Part shown: positions 26,931 through 34,140 of the stretch, in pieces
How positions within the stretch are numbered: the first letter of the stretch is position 1
How the letters are laid out: every line of letters starts with the position of its first letter
Assembly: GCF_000411295.1 (NCBI RefSeq)
Contig: NZ_KE150421.1
Span: 1,618,835 to 1,682,834, forward strand
Source: Paenisporosarcina sp. HGH0030
Lineage (GTDB): Bacteria; Bacillota; Bacilli; Bacillales_A; Planococcaceae
Length of the DNA: 64,000 nt
Reading direction: 5' to 3'
Program-made: the position numbers and the translations under genes
The notes under the pieces: model-generated
What the model was told of the DNA's origin: nothing
What the model saw: only the letters and a program-made list of their open reading frames with translations
The model's database searches: none

Positions 26931-27031
26931 TATAACTATTCAATTATTAAATCGCTTTCATTATAGTTTAATGGAAATAGAATTACAATAATTGAATTGG
27001 TAAAGTTTGCCTACAAAAAACGGATGATTTT

Positions 27032-27217
27032 TTATATAGAGATAAAGTGGGGGTTATCGCTCCTACGATTAAAAAGTCTCCAGGACTCATCATCCTCTTC
27101 TGAAGTGTCTGGGAATAATTCCAATATATAACTTTTCGATAAATAGACCTTTAGCCCACCTACTTCATCTGAGTCAATGATTTCAACAATCAAATGTTCT
27201 TTTCCTAAAATATCCTG
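27032..27217 (-). pseudogene. C-terminal fragment of an immunity-type hypothetical protein
   Basis: An open minus-strand stretch of 61 codons ends at TAA 27032 and is bounded upstream by TAG 27218-27220, with no start codon or ribosome binding site. The reading (DILGKEHLIVEIIDSDEVGG ... LELFPD ... ESWRLFN ... PHFI) looks like the end of small acidic proteins common among orphan immunity genes. The N-terminus is missing. It lies next to the riboswitch, at the inner edge of the cassette array. Confidence 0.5.
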
Positions 27218-27277
27218 CTATGCGTTGGTAGTACCATTAGTTCAAAATGCTTCTTATTCATTTGGTAAATTAATCCT

Positions 27278-27370
27278 CTTATTGAACTAACCTGCCTCGT
27301 TTGTTCAATAAGAAAAAGCTGCCTAAGCAGCACGAGGATCTTCAACTAAAGCACCCGTTAGTTGAATAAG
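27278..27370. repeat. Cassette repeat, full reference copy
   Basis: A three-hairpin element. Read on the strand of the genes: hairpin B (TTCAACTAA / TTAGTTGAA around an 8-base CCCG-containing loop), then a stem ending in a T-run (here GCTGC/GCAGC), then hairpin A (TTGAAC...GTTCAATAAG). The middle stem with its T-run is a rho-independent terminator for the gene on the 3' side of the preceding cassette. At least twelve full or partial copies occur from 15.8 to 31.4 kb, all in this orientation. Confidence 0.85.
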
Positions 27371-27372
27371 CT

Positions 27373-27654
27373 CTAACGACTATTTAACAGGTTATTTAAT
27401 TTAATTAATGCTTCATTTATTTCTTTTCTTAGTTGTTGTTCTGATATTTCGAATGGAGTCTCTTGTCCAGGAAGACACTCATGCCAGTAACAATCTGCTG
27501 ATTCAAATACCCCATTCAGAATTTCAAATAAGGGTTTGCCCATTATATCATCCGATCCTTTAAACACTTTAAAATATTGTGTTTGAAATTCATCTGCTGA
27601 CATCTTCTCTTCTAAAAAATCCACCATCAATTTTTTGTATTTGTTTACGTCCAT
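27373..27654 (-). CDS. Colicin-immunity-like small protein
   Basis: A 93-residue acidic protein from ATG 27654 (GGGGA six bases upstream; an in-frame GTG at 27666 overlaps that site). The reading MDVNKYKKLMVDFLEEKMSA, then ILNGVFESADCYWHECL and a helical end resembles the bacterial self-protective colicin-like immunity family, small four-helix proteins that bind and block nuclease toxins. No cognate toxin gene lies nearby. It stands alone between two cassette repeats. Family assignment is moderate. Confidence 0.65.
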   Translation of the reverse strand: MDVNKYKKLMVDFLEEKMSADEFQTQYFKVFKGSDDIMGKPLFEILNGVFESADCYWHECLPGQETPFEISEQQLRKEINEALIKLNNLLNSR

Positions 27655-27710
27655 TTTTCCCCTCACAATAAGTAACTTTTAATTTTCTTCTCTCTACTGC
27701 TTTACTTGCT

Positions 27711-27799
27711 TTATTATTGTACTAAACTGCCCCTTTAGTTCAATAAGAAAAAAGGTTCACTCCTTATTGAAGTAAAGCACTTCGTTAGTTGAATAAGAT
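27711..27799. repeat. Cassette repeat, subtype 2
   Basis: Hairpin A with CTAAACTGCCCCTTTAG, then AAAAAAGG-TTCACT-CCTTATTG as middle stem, then GTAAAGCACTTCGTTAG. The middle segment differs from the reference copy but matches the copy at 30829, so there are at least two subtypes. Confidence 0.8.
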
Positions 27800-28237
27800 T
27801 TATTCGTCCTCAAAGTCATCCTCGGCCTCTTCTTCTGATATTAAAATAATAAATTCTTTCAAATTAAGGGCATATTCTTCAAGTTCTACATCTTCGTGAT
27901 ACCAAATATAAATCTCATTCTCCATTCTTCCGTTATTTACTTTAAAACATAATTTATCTCCCGAACCATCTTCACCGATTGAAATAAGGTCTTTCGACAT
28001 ATCTTCTTCTCTGACTTCGTTGTTTTGTCTAACAACATCATCCCAAGTCTTTCTTGAATTTCTATGGTCTTTGATAGGATAAAGTGTCCATTCACCTATT
28101 TCTGCATTATTGATTAACTTGAAAAGTTCCTTATATTGTTCTGGGAAGACTGCATCTAACTTATTTTCTGTTGCCTTTATGTCTGATTCATCAACGCCTA
28201 TTTTCCTTGTATGTATTAGTCCTATTACATCTTTCAT
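27800..28237 (-). CDS. SMI1/KNR4 family immunity-type protein
   Basis: A 145-residue acidic protein. The landmarks of the SMI1/KNR4 (SUKH) superfamily are present: an N-terminal helix (ESDIKATENKL), FPEQYKELFKLINNAEIGEW near 32-51, and LISIGEDGSGDKLCFKV near 85-101, with a Glu/Asp-rich tail. In bacteria these act mostly as immunity proteins against contact-dependent or secreted nuclease toxins. The start has a GGAGGT site. There is no toxin partner. The stop codon directly abuts a cassette repeat. Confidence 0.85.
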   Translation of the reverse strand: MKDVIGLIHTRKIGVDESDIKATENKLDAVFPEQYKELFKLINNAEIGEWTLYPIKDHRNSRKTWDDVVRQNNEVREEDMSKDLISIGEDGSGDKLCFKVNNGRMENEIYIWYHEDVELEEYALNLKEFIILISEEEAEDDFEDE

Positions 28238-28290
28238 TAAATAACCTCCCTGTTAGTTTTATGAAATATCCAAATTTTATAATGCATGTC

Positions 28291-28380
28291 CTTGTTCAAC
28301 TAACCTGTCCCGTTAGTTCTATAAAAAAAAGGGCTGTTTAAACAGCCCGATGAACTTTAACTAATGCACCCGTTACTTTA
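28291..28380. repeat. Cassette repeat, full copy
   Basis: CTTGTTCAACTAACC begins hairpin A; the middle stem is GGGCTG/CAGCCC followed (minus strand) by eight T; hairpin B has CTAATGCACCCGTTAC with a weakened stem. Confidence 0.85.
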
Positions 28381-28383
28381 AAA

Positions 28384-28461
28384 TCACTTTCCAAGATTTT
28401 GAGGATTCTCAACATATAAGCCTAACACATACCCACAATTCGAGCAGTAAAATGAGGAAAC
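28384..28461 (-). pseudogene. Short zinc-ribbon-like C-terminal fragment
   Basis: Twenty-six codons between TAG 28462-28464 and TGA 28384 read ...FYCSNCGYVLGLYVENPQ..., with a CxxC pair as in zinc ribbons. There is no start codon. It abuts the repeat at 28380. It may be the end of a gene cut by recombination; the evidence is thin because it is so short. Confidence 0.3.
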
Positions 28462-28741
28462 CTATTGCAACAGCTGTGCCGTCTTCTGATTATTAAAAAT
28501 ACCACCTATTTAGAATTCGTTGATCCAGCCATTAGTTACCGAAAAAATCTGTTGTGTATCTCTATTACGAATTTTGTACATGGTCATAAAAATAATCCAT
28601 CCTTTCTCTCTCTCAATAGATGTTTCCATAACTTATCTAATAGTTTTGACTATATAATATTCCTTTTAATTAATACGAGAATGTCTCATAATAGGATTTA
28701 GGGACTATTTAGAAGGAGATAATAAAAAGGAGATTGTGCCT

Positions 28742-28888
28742 ATGAATCTATTTAGTTACGAACTAACAAGATTAGTTGATGATTATTTCAAGTGTGACTG
28801 TCCTAAACTGAAGTCTCAGATACGGGAAGATATTCAATTGTTAACTGATGCTTTTATACAAACCGAAGAAAACAAACAACTTATATAA
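28742..28888 (+). CDS. Small 48-residue protein on the opposite strand
   Basis: The frame from ATG 28742 encodes MNLFSYELTRLVDDYFKCDC and 28 more residues, ending TEENKQLI. AAAAGGAG lies nine bases upstream and a second AAGGAG slightly further out. It is the only plus-strand gene within the 27-31 kb array. Predicted to be helical and acidic, with two close cysteines (CDC). Its end overlaps the convergent fragment at 28881 by eight bases. No family is recognised. Confidence 0.5.
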   Translation: MNLFSYELTRLVDDYFKCDCPKLKSQIREDIQLLTDAFIQTEENKQLI

Positions 28889-29075
28889 TAATCCAGTTTG
28901 CCTCACACTTCCTTTTATGATGACAGTAAGCATTATGGTGAGGGCAAACCTCCCATGTAGAATTATAAGGTTTTGTATAAAAACCTAAATTATCGAATCG
29001 TATTACGCTTACTTCCTTTTCCCCAAGAATTTTAGGTCCTATTTCAACATTTCCTTGTTCAACTAACCTGCCCCG
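28881..29075 (-). pseudogene. 5'-truncated gene fused to a cassette repeat
   Basis: Sixty-four codons run from just after a TAA inside repeat hairpin A (29076-29078) to TAA 28881, with no start codon. The reading (GNVEIGPKILGEKEVSVIRF ... NSTWEVCPHH ... CHHKRKCEAN) has a Cys/His-rich end that could bind zinc. The open frame continues into the repeat itself, so the 5' part of the gene seems to have been exchanged for the repeat. Confidence 0.5.
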
Positions 29076-29150
29076 TTAGTTCAATAAGAAAAAAGAGCTG
29101 CCAAAGCAACTCCACGATCTTTAACTAAAGCACCCGTTAGTTGAATAAGG
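29055..29150. repeat. Cassette repeat, full copy
   Basis: CTTGTTCAACTAACC...CCCGTTAG, then AAAAAAGAGCTGCC/GCAACTC as an imperfect stem, then CTAAAGCACCCGTTAG. Hairpin A overlaps the truncated frame at 28881-29075. Confidence 0.85.
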
Positions 29151-29157
29151 AAAATGT

Positions 29158-29370
29158 TTATCTCTTTCGCTTTTCTAGCCAAGGTTGAATTTTCTTTTCA
29201 ATTAATTTAACTCCAATATAAGCATCCAAGACACCAACTAATAAAACAATAATTATCATACTTATACCAGTAGAATCAGCATTTACAATCGGTTTGAAAA
29301 TTCTAAAAACGACAGATAAAAGAATGGGTGATGTTATTACAACCCAAACAACTACAAAAATGTTAACCAC
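29158..29370 (-). CDS. Small two-span membrane protein
   Basis: A 70-residue protein with two hydrophobic segments (about 3-22 and 36-54) joined by a short loop and a basic tail (EKRKR). The start is preceded by GAGGCG. It lies between two full cassette repeats. Small membrane proteins of this type often serve as bacteriocin immunity proteins, but nothing in the sequence proves that here. Confidence 0.6.
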   Translation of the reverse strand: MVNIFVVVWVVITSPILLSVVFRIFKPIVNADSTGISMIIIVLLVGVLDAYIGVKLIEKKIQPWLEKRKR

Positions 29371-29415
29371 TTCAAACGCCTCTTTTAATATTTATTTTAG
29401 GATAAGATAAAAGTT

Positions 29416-29512
29416 TTCTTTAGCTAACATGCCCCGTTAGATGAAAAAGAAAAAAGGGCTACCAAAGCAGCCCAAAGATTTTTACAAAAGCACCCTTTAG
29501 TTGAATAAGAAA
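29416..29512. repeat. Cassette repeat, full copy
   Basis: TTTAGCTAACATGCCCCG opens hairpin A with a decayed arm; the middle stem is GGGCT/AGCCC with a T-run on the minus strand; the end is GCACCCTTTAGTTGAATAAG. Confidence 0.8.
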
Positions 29513-29521
29513 ATATCCGTC

Positions 29522-30358
29522 TTATTCAATAACCAAAAGCTTAACTTGCTTCCAACCTCTAATAAATATTAGTAGAAGGAAAAATGTAATAGCAAATGTA
29601 ATCGGTCCGTACAATGCTAATTCCCCTATCAATTGTTCTCTCGAGGGCATGGCTAAATCAGTCAAATTTGGAGAATCGAATGTACTCAAAAGAATAGCTA
29701 CAAGGTTTATTACTGCATGTAAAATAATTGGTATCCAAATGTTTTGTTTCAATAGATAAAAATAAGCTAACATACATCCCATAAGAAATGCATGAGCTAT
29801 TCCAATGAAACCACTATGTACTATGGCGAAAATAAGAGAAGAAATTAATATTGCAGTAATAGGCTTAAATCTTTTTGTTAACTTTCTTAGCACTATACCT
29901 CTAAAAAACAGCTCTTCCCATATTGGAGTTAATATCGCTGTAGAGATTATAGGTATTATTAAACTTAATGCACTCCTAGATACGGGTTCAATATTTTGTT
30001 CAGAAAGAAAGTTAATAAAATAATCAAAAAGTGATGGGAATAGAATAACGAACAGCGTAAAACTAATTGCTGCTATGAAAGTAAAATTAATTTTTAAAAT
30101 GATACTCAAAGAGACATATTTTGCCCATTTGATACCTGACATACTCTTTTTAAGAGAAACATTATTAAATTCAATTCTATACTTTTTAATTTGGTAGATG
30201 AAATAAATCAAGATGGCTATTTTTAAAACTAACACAAGTGTTCCGTTTGGATAATTCTTTAACATAAAACCAAAAAAAATTATTCCCGAAATCACTATAG
30301 ACATATAAAAAAGAACAAATGACGTAATATTAAATTTCCGATAATTGTCTACATCCAT
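29522..30358 (-). CDS. CPBP family intramembrane glutamic endopeptidase
   Basis: A 278-residue protein with about seven or eight membrane spans. The CPBP (Abi, CAAX protease and bacteriocin-processing) motifs are visible: EELFFRG near 162-168 (EExxxR), FAIVHSGF near 186 and ILHAVIN near 222-228. Members act as intramembrane proteases, and several protect producing cells from bacteriocins, which fits the immunity theme of the array. The gene is alone between cassette repeats, with GGGGGA upstream of the start. Confidence 0.88.
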   Translation of the reverse strand: MDVDNYRKFNITSFVLFYMSIVISGIIFFGFMLKNYPNGTLVLVLKIAILIYFIYQIKKYRIEFNNVSLKKSMSGIKWAKYVSLSIILKINFTFIAAISFTLFVILFPSLFDYFINFLSEQNIEPVSRSALSLIIPIISTAILTPIWEELFFRGIVLRKLTKRFKPITAILISSLIFAIVHSGFIGIAHAFLMGCMLAYFYLLKQNIWIPIILHAVINLVAILLSTFDSPNLTDLAMPSREQLIGELALYGPITFAITFFLLLIFIRGWKQVKLLVIE

Positions 30359-30400
30359 TTACAAATCTCCCCCACTAAATTTTACCACAAAAAATCTTAT

Positions 30401-30440
30401 CTCTTATTGAACTAACCTGCCCCGTTAGTTGAAGATGAAA
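30401..30440. repeat. Cassette repeat, hairpin A only
   Basis: CTTATTGAACTAACC...CCCGTTAGTTGAAG. The middle terminator and hairpin B are missing. Confidence 0.75.
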
Positions 30441-30453
30441 ACGGAATACTATT

Positions 30454-30768
30454 TCACCAATTTAATATCAACATTAAAATGCTTGAAATGAGGAATACAA
30501 CAAAAAAGGCAAGGATGTAATATGTTTTTCCTTGTTGCTGTGTCTTATGTTTCTTTTCATAATCCTTCCAACCAATAAACACACCCAAAAACATTCCTAT
30601 AATTCCAAAACGTAAAATCGCTATAAAATAATCAAGAAACGGTTTATACGTAATTAGTTGACCACCGTTATCTACCTCTTGAATTTCTTTGTAACTAACA
30701 AATAGAATGGAAACAGCCAATCCGAACACTAACCCATACAGACCTGATTTTCTTAATACTTTTTCCAT
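30454..30768 (-). CDS. Small membrane protein, three hydrophobic segments
   Basis: The 104-residue product starts MEKVLRKSGLYGLVFGLAVS; ATG 30768 follows a GGGAG site, preferred over an in-frame ATG at 30804. Hydrophobic segments lie near 9-26, 47-65 and 84-103, with a KKHKTQQQ cytoplasmic loop. No family is recognised. It is one gene per repeat interval, as elsewhere in the array; possibly a bacteriocin-immunity-type protein. Confidence 0.6.
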   Translation of the reverse strand: MEKVLRKSGLYGLVFGLAVSILFVSYKEIQEVDNGGQLITYKPFLDYFIAILRFGIIGMFLGVFIGWKDYEKKHKTQQQGKTYYILAFFVVFLISSILMLILNW

Positions 30769-30828
30769 AGTTCTCCCATCTCCCTTCTCCACAAAATGTC
30801 CCAATTGTTGAACAAAAGTTATACCACA

Positions 30829-30910
30829 CTCTTCAACTAACCTGCCCCTTTAGTTCAATAAGAAAAAAGGCTTCACCCCTTATTGAAGTAAAGCATCCGT
30901 TAGTTTAAGT
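30829..30910. repeat. Cassette repeat, subtype 2
   Basis: TTCAACTAACC...CCCCTTTAG, then AAAAAAGG-CTTCAC-CCCTTATTG, then GTAAAGCATCCGTTAG. It shares the subtype-2 middle segment with the copy at 27711. Confidence 0.8.
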
Positions 30911-30930
30911 ACAATTTTTCACAAACTTCG

Positions 30931-31251
30931 TTAATTATTTACTATATTTTGTTCCCCAAACTTTTCCTTCGTGTTTATTAAAACTAAAATCATATTTACT
31001 ACACTTAATAATAGAACAACTAAAAACATATAGAAGATAATTGGGTCTCCTCCAGATGGAACTTCATCCGCTATATATCCCGAAATAAACATATTTACTC
31101 CCGATACGATACAAGAAACAAATACCAACATACTGACTGAATATCCACTTATAACGGACTTTTTCAATAATATTAAAATTAATGTAACTAACAAACTAAA
31201 AATAAAAACACCAATTGAAAATTTAAGATAATAAAAAACATCTACTAACAT
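30931..31251 (-). CDS. Small membrane protein, three spans
   Basis: A 106-residue hydrophobic protein with spans near 8-28, 35-57 and 70-93 and a charged C-terminus (INTKEKFGEQN). AAAGGAG lies at a normal distance before the start. No family is recognised. It sits between a subtype-2 and a full repeat copy. Confidence 0.6.
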   Translation of the reverse strand: MLVDVFYYLKFSIGVFIFSLLVTLILILLKKSVISGYSVSMLVFVSCIVSGVNMFISGYIADEVPSGGDPIIFYMFLVVLLLSVVNMILVLINTKEKFGEQNIVNN

Positions 31252-31343
31252 TAATTCAGCTCCTTTTCAAATTTGACGTTTACACATATTACCAAGTTCC
31301 ACAATGATAACCCTACTCATTATTTTCATAATTCCTCGAGCAG

Positions 31344-31439
31344 TTATTCAACTAGACTGCCCCGTTAGTTCAATAAGAAAAAGGGCTGAATAATCAGCCC
31401 GATGATCTTTAACTAAAGCACCAGTTAAATAGTTGAAGT
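31344..31439. repeat. Cassette repeat, full copy (outer end of the array)
   Basis: TTATTCAACTAGACTGCC opens hairpin A; the middle stem is GGGCTG/CAGCCC with five T; hairpin B has a short insertion (CACCAGTTAAATAGTTGAAG). Confidence 0.8.
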
Positions 31440-31495
31440 GTAAAGTCATCAATTTAGTTTATATAGTGGTTCTGCAAGAAAAATATAAAGTTGTT

Positions 31496-31942
31496 TTAAC
31501 TTAAATTATTTCCCCATAAAGCATTTAGAAATACCATATATAACGTGAAGAATCCTGTTAATATAGTGAAGCTTAACGGGATAATTCTTAAGGTTTCGTT
31601 TTTTCTAATTGTTATTATAAAAATAGCAAAAGAAAGGATTGCAACAACATAAAAAAGATAAATCATAAGATAGTGAGTTAGTGGTCCCAAAAATAATCCA
31701 AGTACCGCAAATTGAATTAAAAAGGCTAATATAGAAATAGCAACCCACTTTAGTCTACTTTTGATGGATACTATATTTTTAATTGAGAAAAGTACTGAAA
31801 TTAATACAATTGCAACAAGCAGCCATTCATACAAGTAGAACAATGATTCTTTGTGGACGGCAAAATAATATCCAAGAGCGGATAATGGTATGATTGTGAG
31901 CAGTAAATATCCATTTAGTTTGAGATAAAAGGTTTCGTTAAT
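31496..31942 (-). CDS. Four-span membrane protein, probably with a non-canonical ATT start
   Basis: The best start is ATT at 31942: AAGGAGGAG lies seven bases upstream, an in-frame TAA precedes that site, and no ATG, GTG or TTG lies between them. It gives 148 residues (INETFYLKLNGYLLLTIIPL and onward). The next usable start, TTG 31843, has no ribosome binding site and would delete the first membrane span. Four or five hydrophobic segments are seen. The family is unknown. It is the outermost gene of the array. Confidence 0.55.
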   Translation of the reverse strand: MNETFYLKLNGYLLLTIIPLSALGYYFAVHKESLFYLYEWLLVAIVLISVLFSIKNIVSIKSRLKWVAISILAFLIQFAVLGLFLGPLTHYLMIYLFYVVAILSFAIFIITIRKNETLRIIPLSFTILTGFFTLYMVFLNALWGNNLS

Positions 31943-32489
31943 TTTCTTCTCCTCCTTTTAAATTCCCCATTTACGCCCAGTATTAAGATAACAGTCCAAT
32001 TAATTTTAACAGATAATTCCATAAATCAAAATAATTTCTTTTAGTAAACTGACCTCTAAGCCACCCATGCAGCGAATAATCACTGCACCACAAAGGATGA
32101 AAATTTGTTCTTAATGGGTATAAATCACTACGGATGACGAAGAAGGTCGATGAACTATGGTGCCATAGAGCCCAACCGTTAGTCTGACTCCAACGACCAC
32201 GGTGCATCACAAAACTGTCGCCCCAATATGAGTAGCACTTACGGGATATTTATCCTACTTTAGTTACTGCACCAGACTTGCCTTTATTCTTAGTAGATTG
32301 GAGATACTTCTCGATTTACTTACCAACTCCAAATAATTTCTCTTAAGGCTCAGCTTTTTTCGGGGTCCTTTTGATATGCACTATTATTGATTTTGAGCGT
32401 TTTTTAATTTTCATGTGAGTTCAATAAGTTAAAAAAAGAGCGTTATTCCTACTCGGATCATCGCAACTTTATTTCAAAACTACAATAGA
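31943..32489. other. Interval with no confident gene
   Basis: A 75-codon minus-strand frame (31983-32210) reads unusually rich in Trp and His (RGRWSQTNGWALWHHSSS) and has no ribosome binding site. It may be a decayed gene. The remainder shows no supported feature. The cassette repeats stop before this interval. Confidence 0.3.
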
Positions 32490-32530
32490 ATAAAAACCTC
32501 GTATTTTGTTTGATCAAAATACGAGGTTTC
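32490..32530 (-). terminator. Terminator downstream of the MFS gene
   Basis: AAACCTCGTATTTTG pairs perfectly with CAAAATACGAGGTTT around a 6-base loop, with a TTTTTA tail on the minus strand. Confidence 0.85.
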
Positions 32531-32648
32531 ACCTGTTAATTACTATTCATTTTTATTTAATAGCTCCCAGCTAAACTGGCCAAAAGCCTTTTCTGATTGT
32601 GACACCCTACGTTCATATTGTCGAACTAACCTATCGAACGCAATAAAT

Positions 32649-33833
32649 TCACTTCACAAATTGGATTGATTTCTGATTCCTCTGCCACACGACACTTACC
32701 AAGATTGTAATCCCTAGTACGACGAATCCTAGCAAGAAAGGATATATAATATTCACGTCATATAAAACACCAGCAAGTAGCGGTCCAACTACGTTACCAA
32801 TACTCATATAGGCGTTATTCATCCCCATCGCGAAGCCTTGTTCATTACCTGCTAGCTTTGAGATCAGCGTATTCAGCACTGGTCTCAAAATAGAAGTTGC
32901 AAGGAACACCACTAACGTAATCATAAAGAACAGCACATAGGTGGAGGCAAATAAAGATAAGAAGAAACATAAAGCTGTCAGGGCGATAAAGAAATTCAAA
33001 ATGATTCCTTCACCATACCTTCGAACGAGACGATCCACCACCAATAATTGCATCACAACGCTGACAATCCCTGTTGACGTCACCATCACTGCAATCTGTT
33101 TCGGTGTTGCGCCAAATTGATTATCCACAAACAGACCTAATACCGATTCATATGCCATCAACCCAAAACTCATGACGAGTGTAATAACAAGTGGGATAAA
33201 ATAAGGCTTTTGTACAGACTGTGCAAGTTTTTTCACCATTGATTCCTGTTTAACTGCGCCTAAAACATCTCCAGTTTCCCTGCTTTCCTTCAATACAATT
33301 ATTGAGAATATCACAGACAACAACGATACCAATGCGGAAACGAGTAATGGAAGCTTCAAGTCATAATCCGCCAAAAACCCTCCGATTCCAGGTCCAATGA
33401 CAATTCCGAGTGACATCGCTGCGGAAATGTAACTATTCCCTTTTGCACGCTGATCCATAGTCGTAATATCTGCTACATAAGCGAAAATCGCAGGAATTAA
33501 TAAGGCTGCTCCGATACCGCCTATCACTCGCGATGTATACAGCACCCATATTGAATCCGAGAAATAAAACACAAACATGGAAAGCGTTAATCCGCTTAGA
33601 CCTGCAATAATCATCTTCCGTCGACCAACTTGATCTGCCCACTTACCGGCAATCGGTGACATGACGAACTGTGCCCCCGCAAAGATGGCAATCATAAGAC
33701 CTGCCGCCATGCCCCCTTCACCAATCGACATTAGATAGGCTGGCAGTATCGGAATGATTATGCCAAAACTCCCTATTGCGATAAACATATTTATCATTAA
33801 AACAATTATTTTCTTTCGTTGATCTTGCATCAT
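32649..33833 (-). CDS. MFS drug efflux transporter (NorA/Bmr-like)
   Basis: A 394-residue, twelve-span major facilitator. Motif A GKWADQVGRRKMI (about 63-75) sits between spans 2 and 3. The antiporter motif C GIVIGPGIGGFLAD (about 147-160) marks it as a proton-coupled exporter of the DHA1 drug family. ATG 33833 has a GAGG site. The terminator lies about 120 bases beyond the stop. The substrate is not predictable from sequence. Confidence 0.88.
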   Translation of the reverse strand: MMQDQRKKIIVLMINMFIAIGSFGIIIPILPAYLMSIGEGGMAAGLMIAIFAGAQFVMSPIAGKWADQVGRRKMIIAGLSGLTLSMFVFYFSDSIWVLYTSRVIGGIGAALLIPAIFAYVADITTMDQRAKGNSYISAAMSLGIVIGPGIGGFLADYDLKLPLLVSALVSLLSVIFSIIVLKESRETGDVLGAVKQESMVKKLAQSVQKPYFIPLVITLVMSFGLMAYESVLGLFVDNQFGATPKQIAVMVTSTGIVSVVMQLLVVDRLVRRYGEGIILNFFIALTALCFFLSLFASTYVLFFMITLVVFLATSILRPVLNTLISKLAGNEQGFAMGMNNAYMSIGNVVGPLLAGVLYDVNIIYPFLLGFVVLGITILVSVVWQRNQKSIQFVK

Positions 33834-34140
33834 AACTATTCCTCATCTCATTTAACATACTTTCCTATCTAACCCTACCTACCAGTCAAACGTCAACTCT
33901 TTCGGTTCATTTACTTGAAATGTAATCTTTTTTTATGTTGGGTACGATTGTGACGAATTAAACAACTTTTTCGACTATATTCGACTTTATTCATTATTTG
34001 GTAGGTAAAATCCTTCTTATCAACTATAATAAAAAGGAGTACTAGCTACTATAATACAAAAATATTGTTATATATTGTAAAACCTTGAATTATTTACTTA
34101 AGACACTTTGCAAAAACCTTATTATAAAGGGGGGATTTGA
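33834..34140. promoter_or_regulatory. Divergent promoter region (MFS / GGDEF-EAL)
   Basis: About 300 AT-rich bases between divergent starts. The GGDEF-EAL gene has a GGGGGGA site just before its ATG. No clear operator is seen. Confidence 0.4.

Noticed and set aside
28465-28701. A 78-codon plus-strand frame before the 48-residue gene
   Set aside because: No ribosome binding site, poor composition, and it probably overlaps the promoter of the 28742 gene.
27278-31439. Canonical integron attC sites
   Set aside because: The element lacks the GTTRRRY/RYYYAAC core pair (the ends read GTTAGTT and AACTAAC), and no integrase is visible, so only the layout is integron-like.
31983-32210. A 75-codon minus-strand frame rich in Trp and His
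   Set aside because: No ribosome binding site and no family resemblance; reported only as part of an empty interval.
32540-32648. A short minus-strand frame reading SEFIAFDRLVRQYERRVSQS and onward, just after the MFS gene
   Set aside because: The composition is protein-like, but there is no start codon or ribosome binding site and it is under 40 codons.
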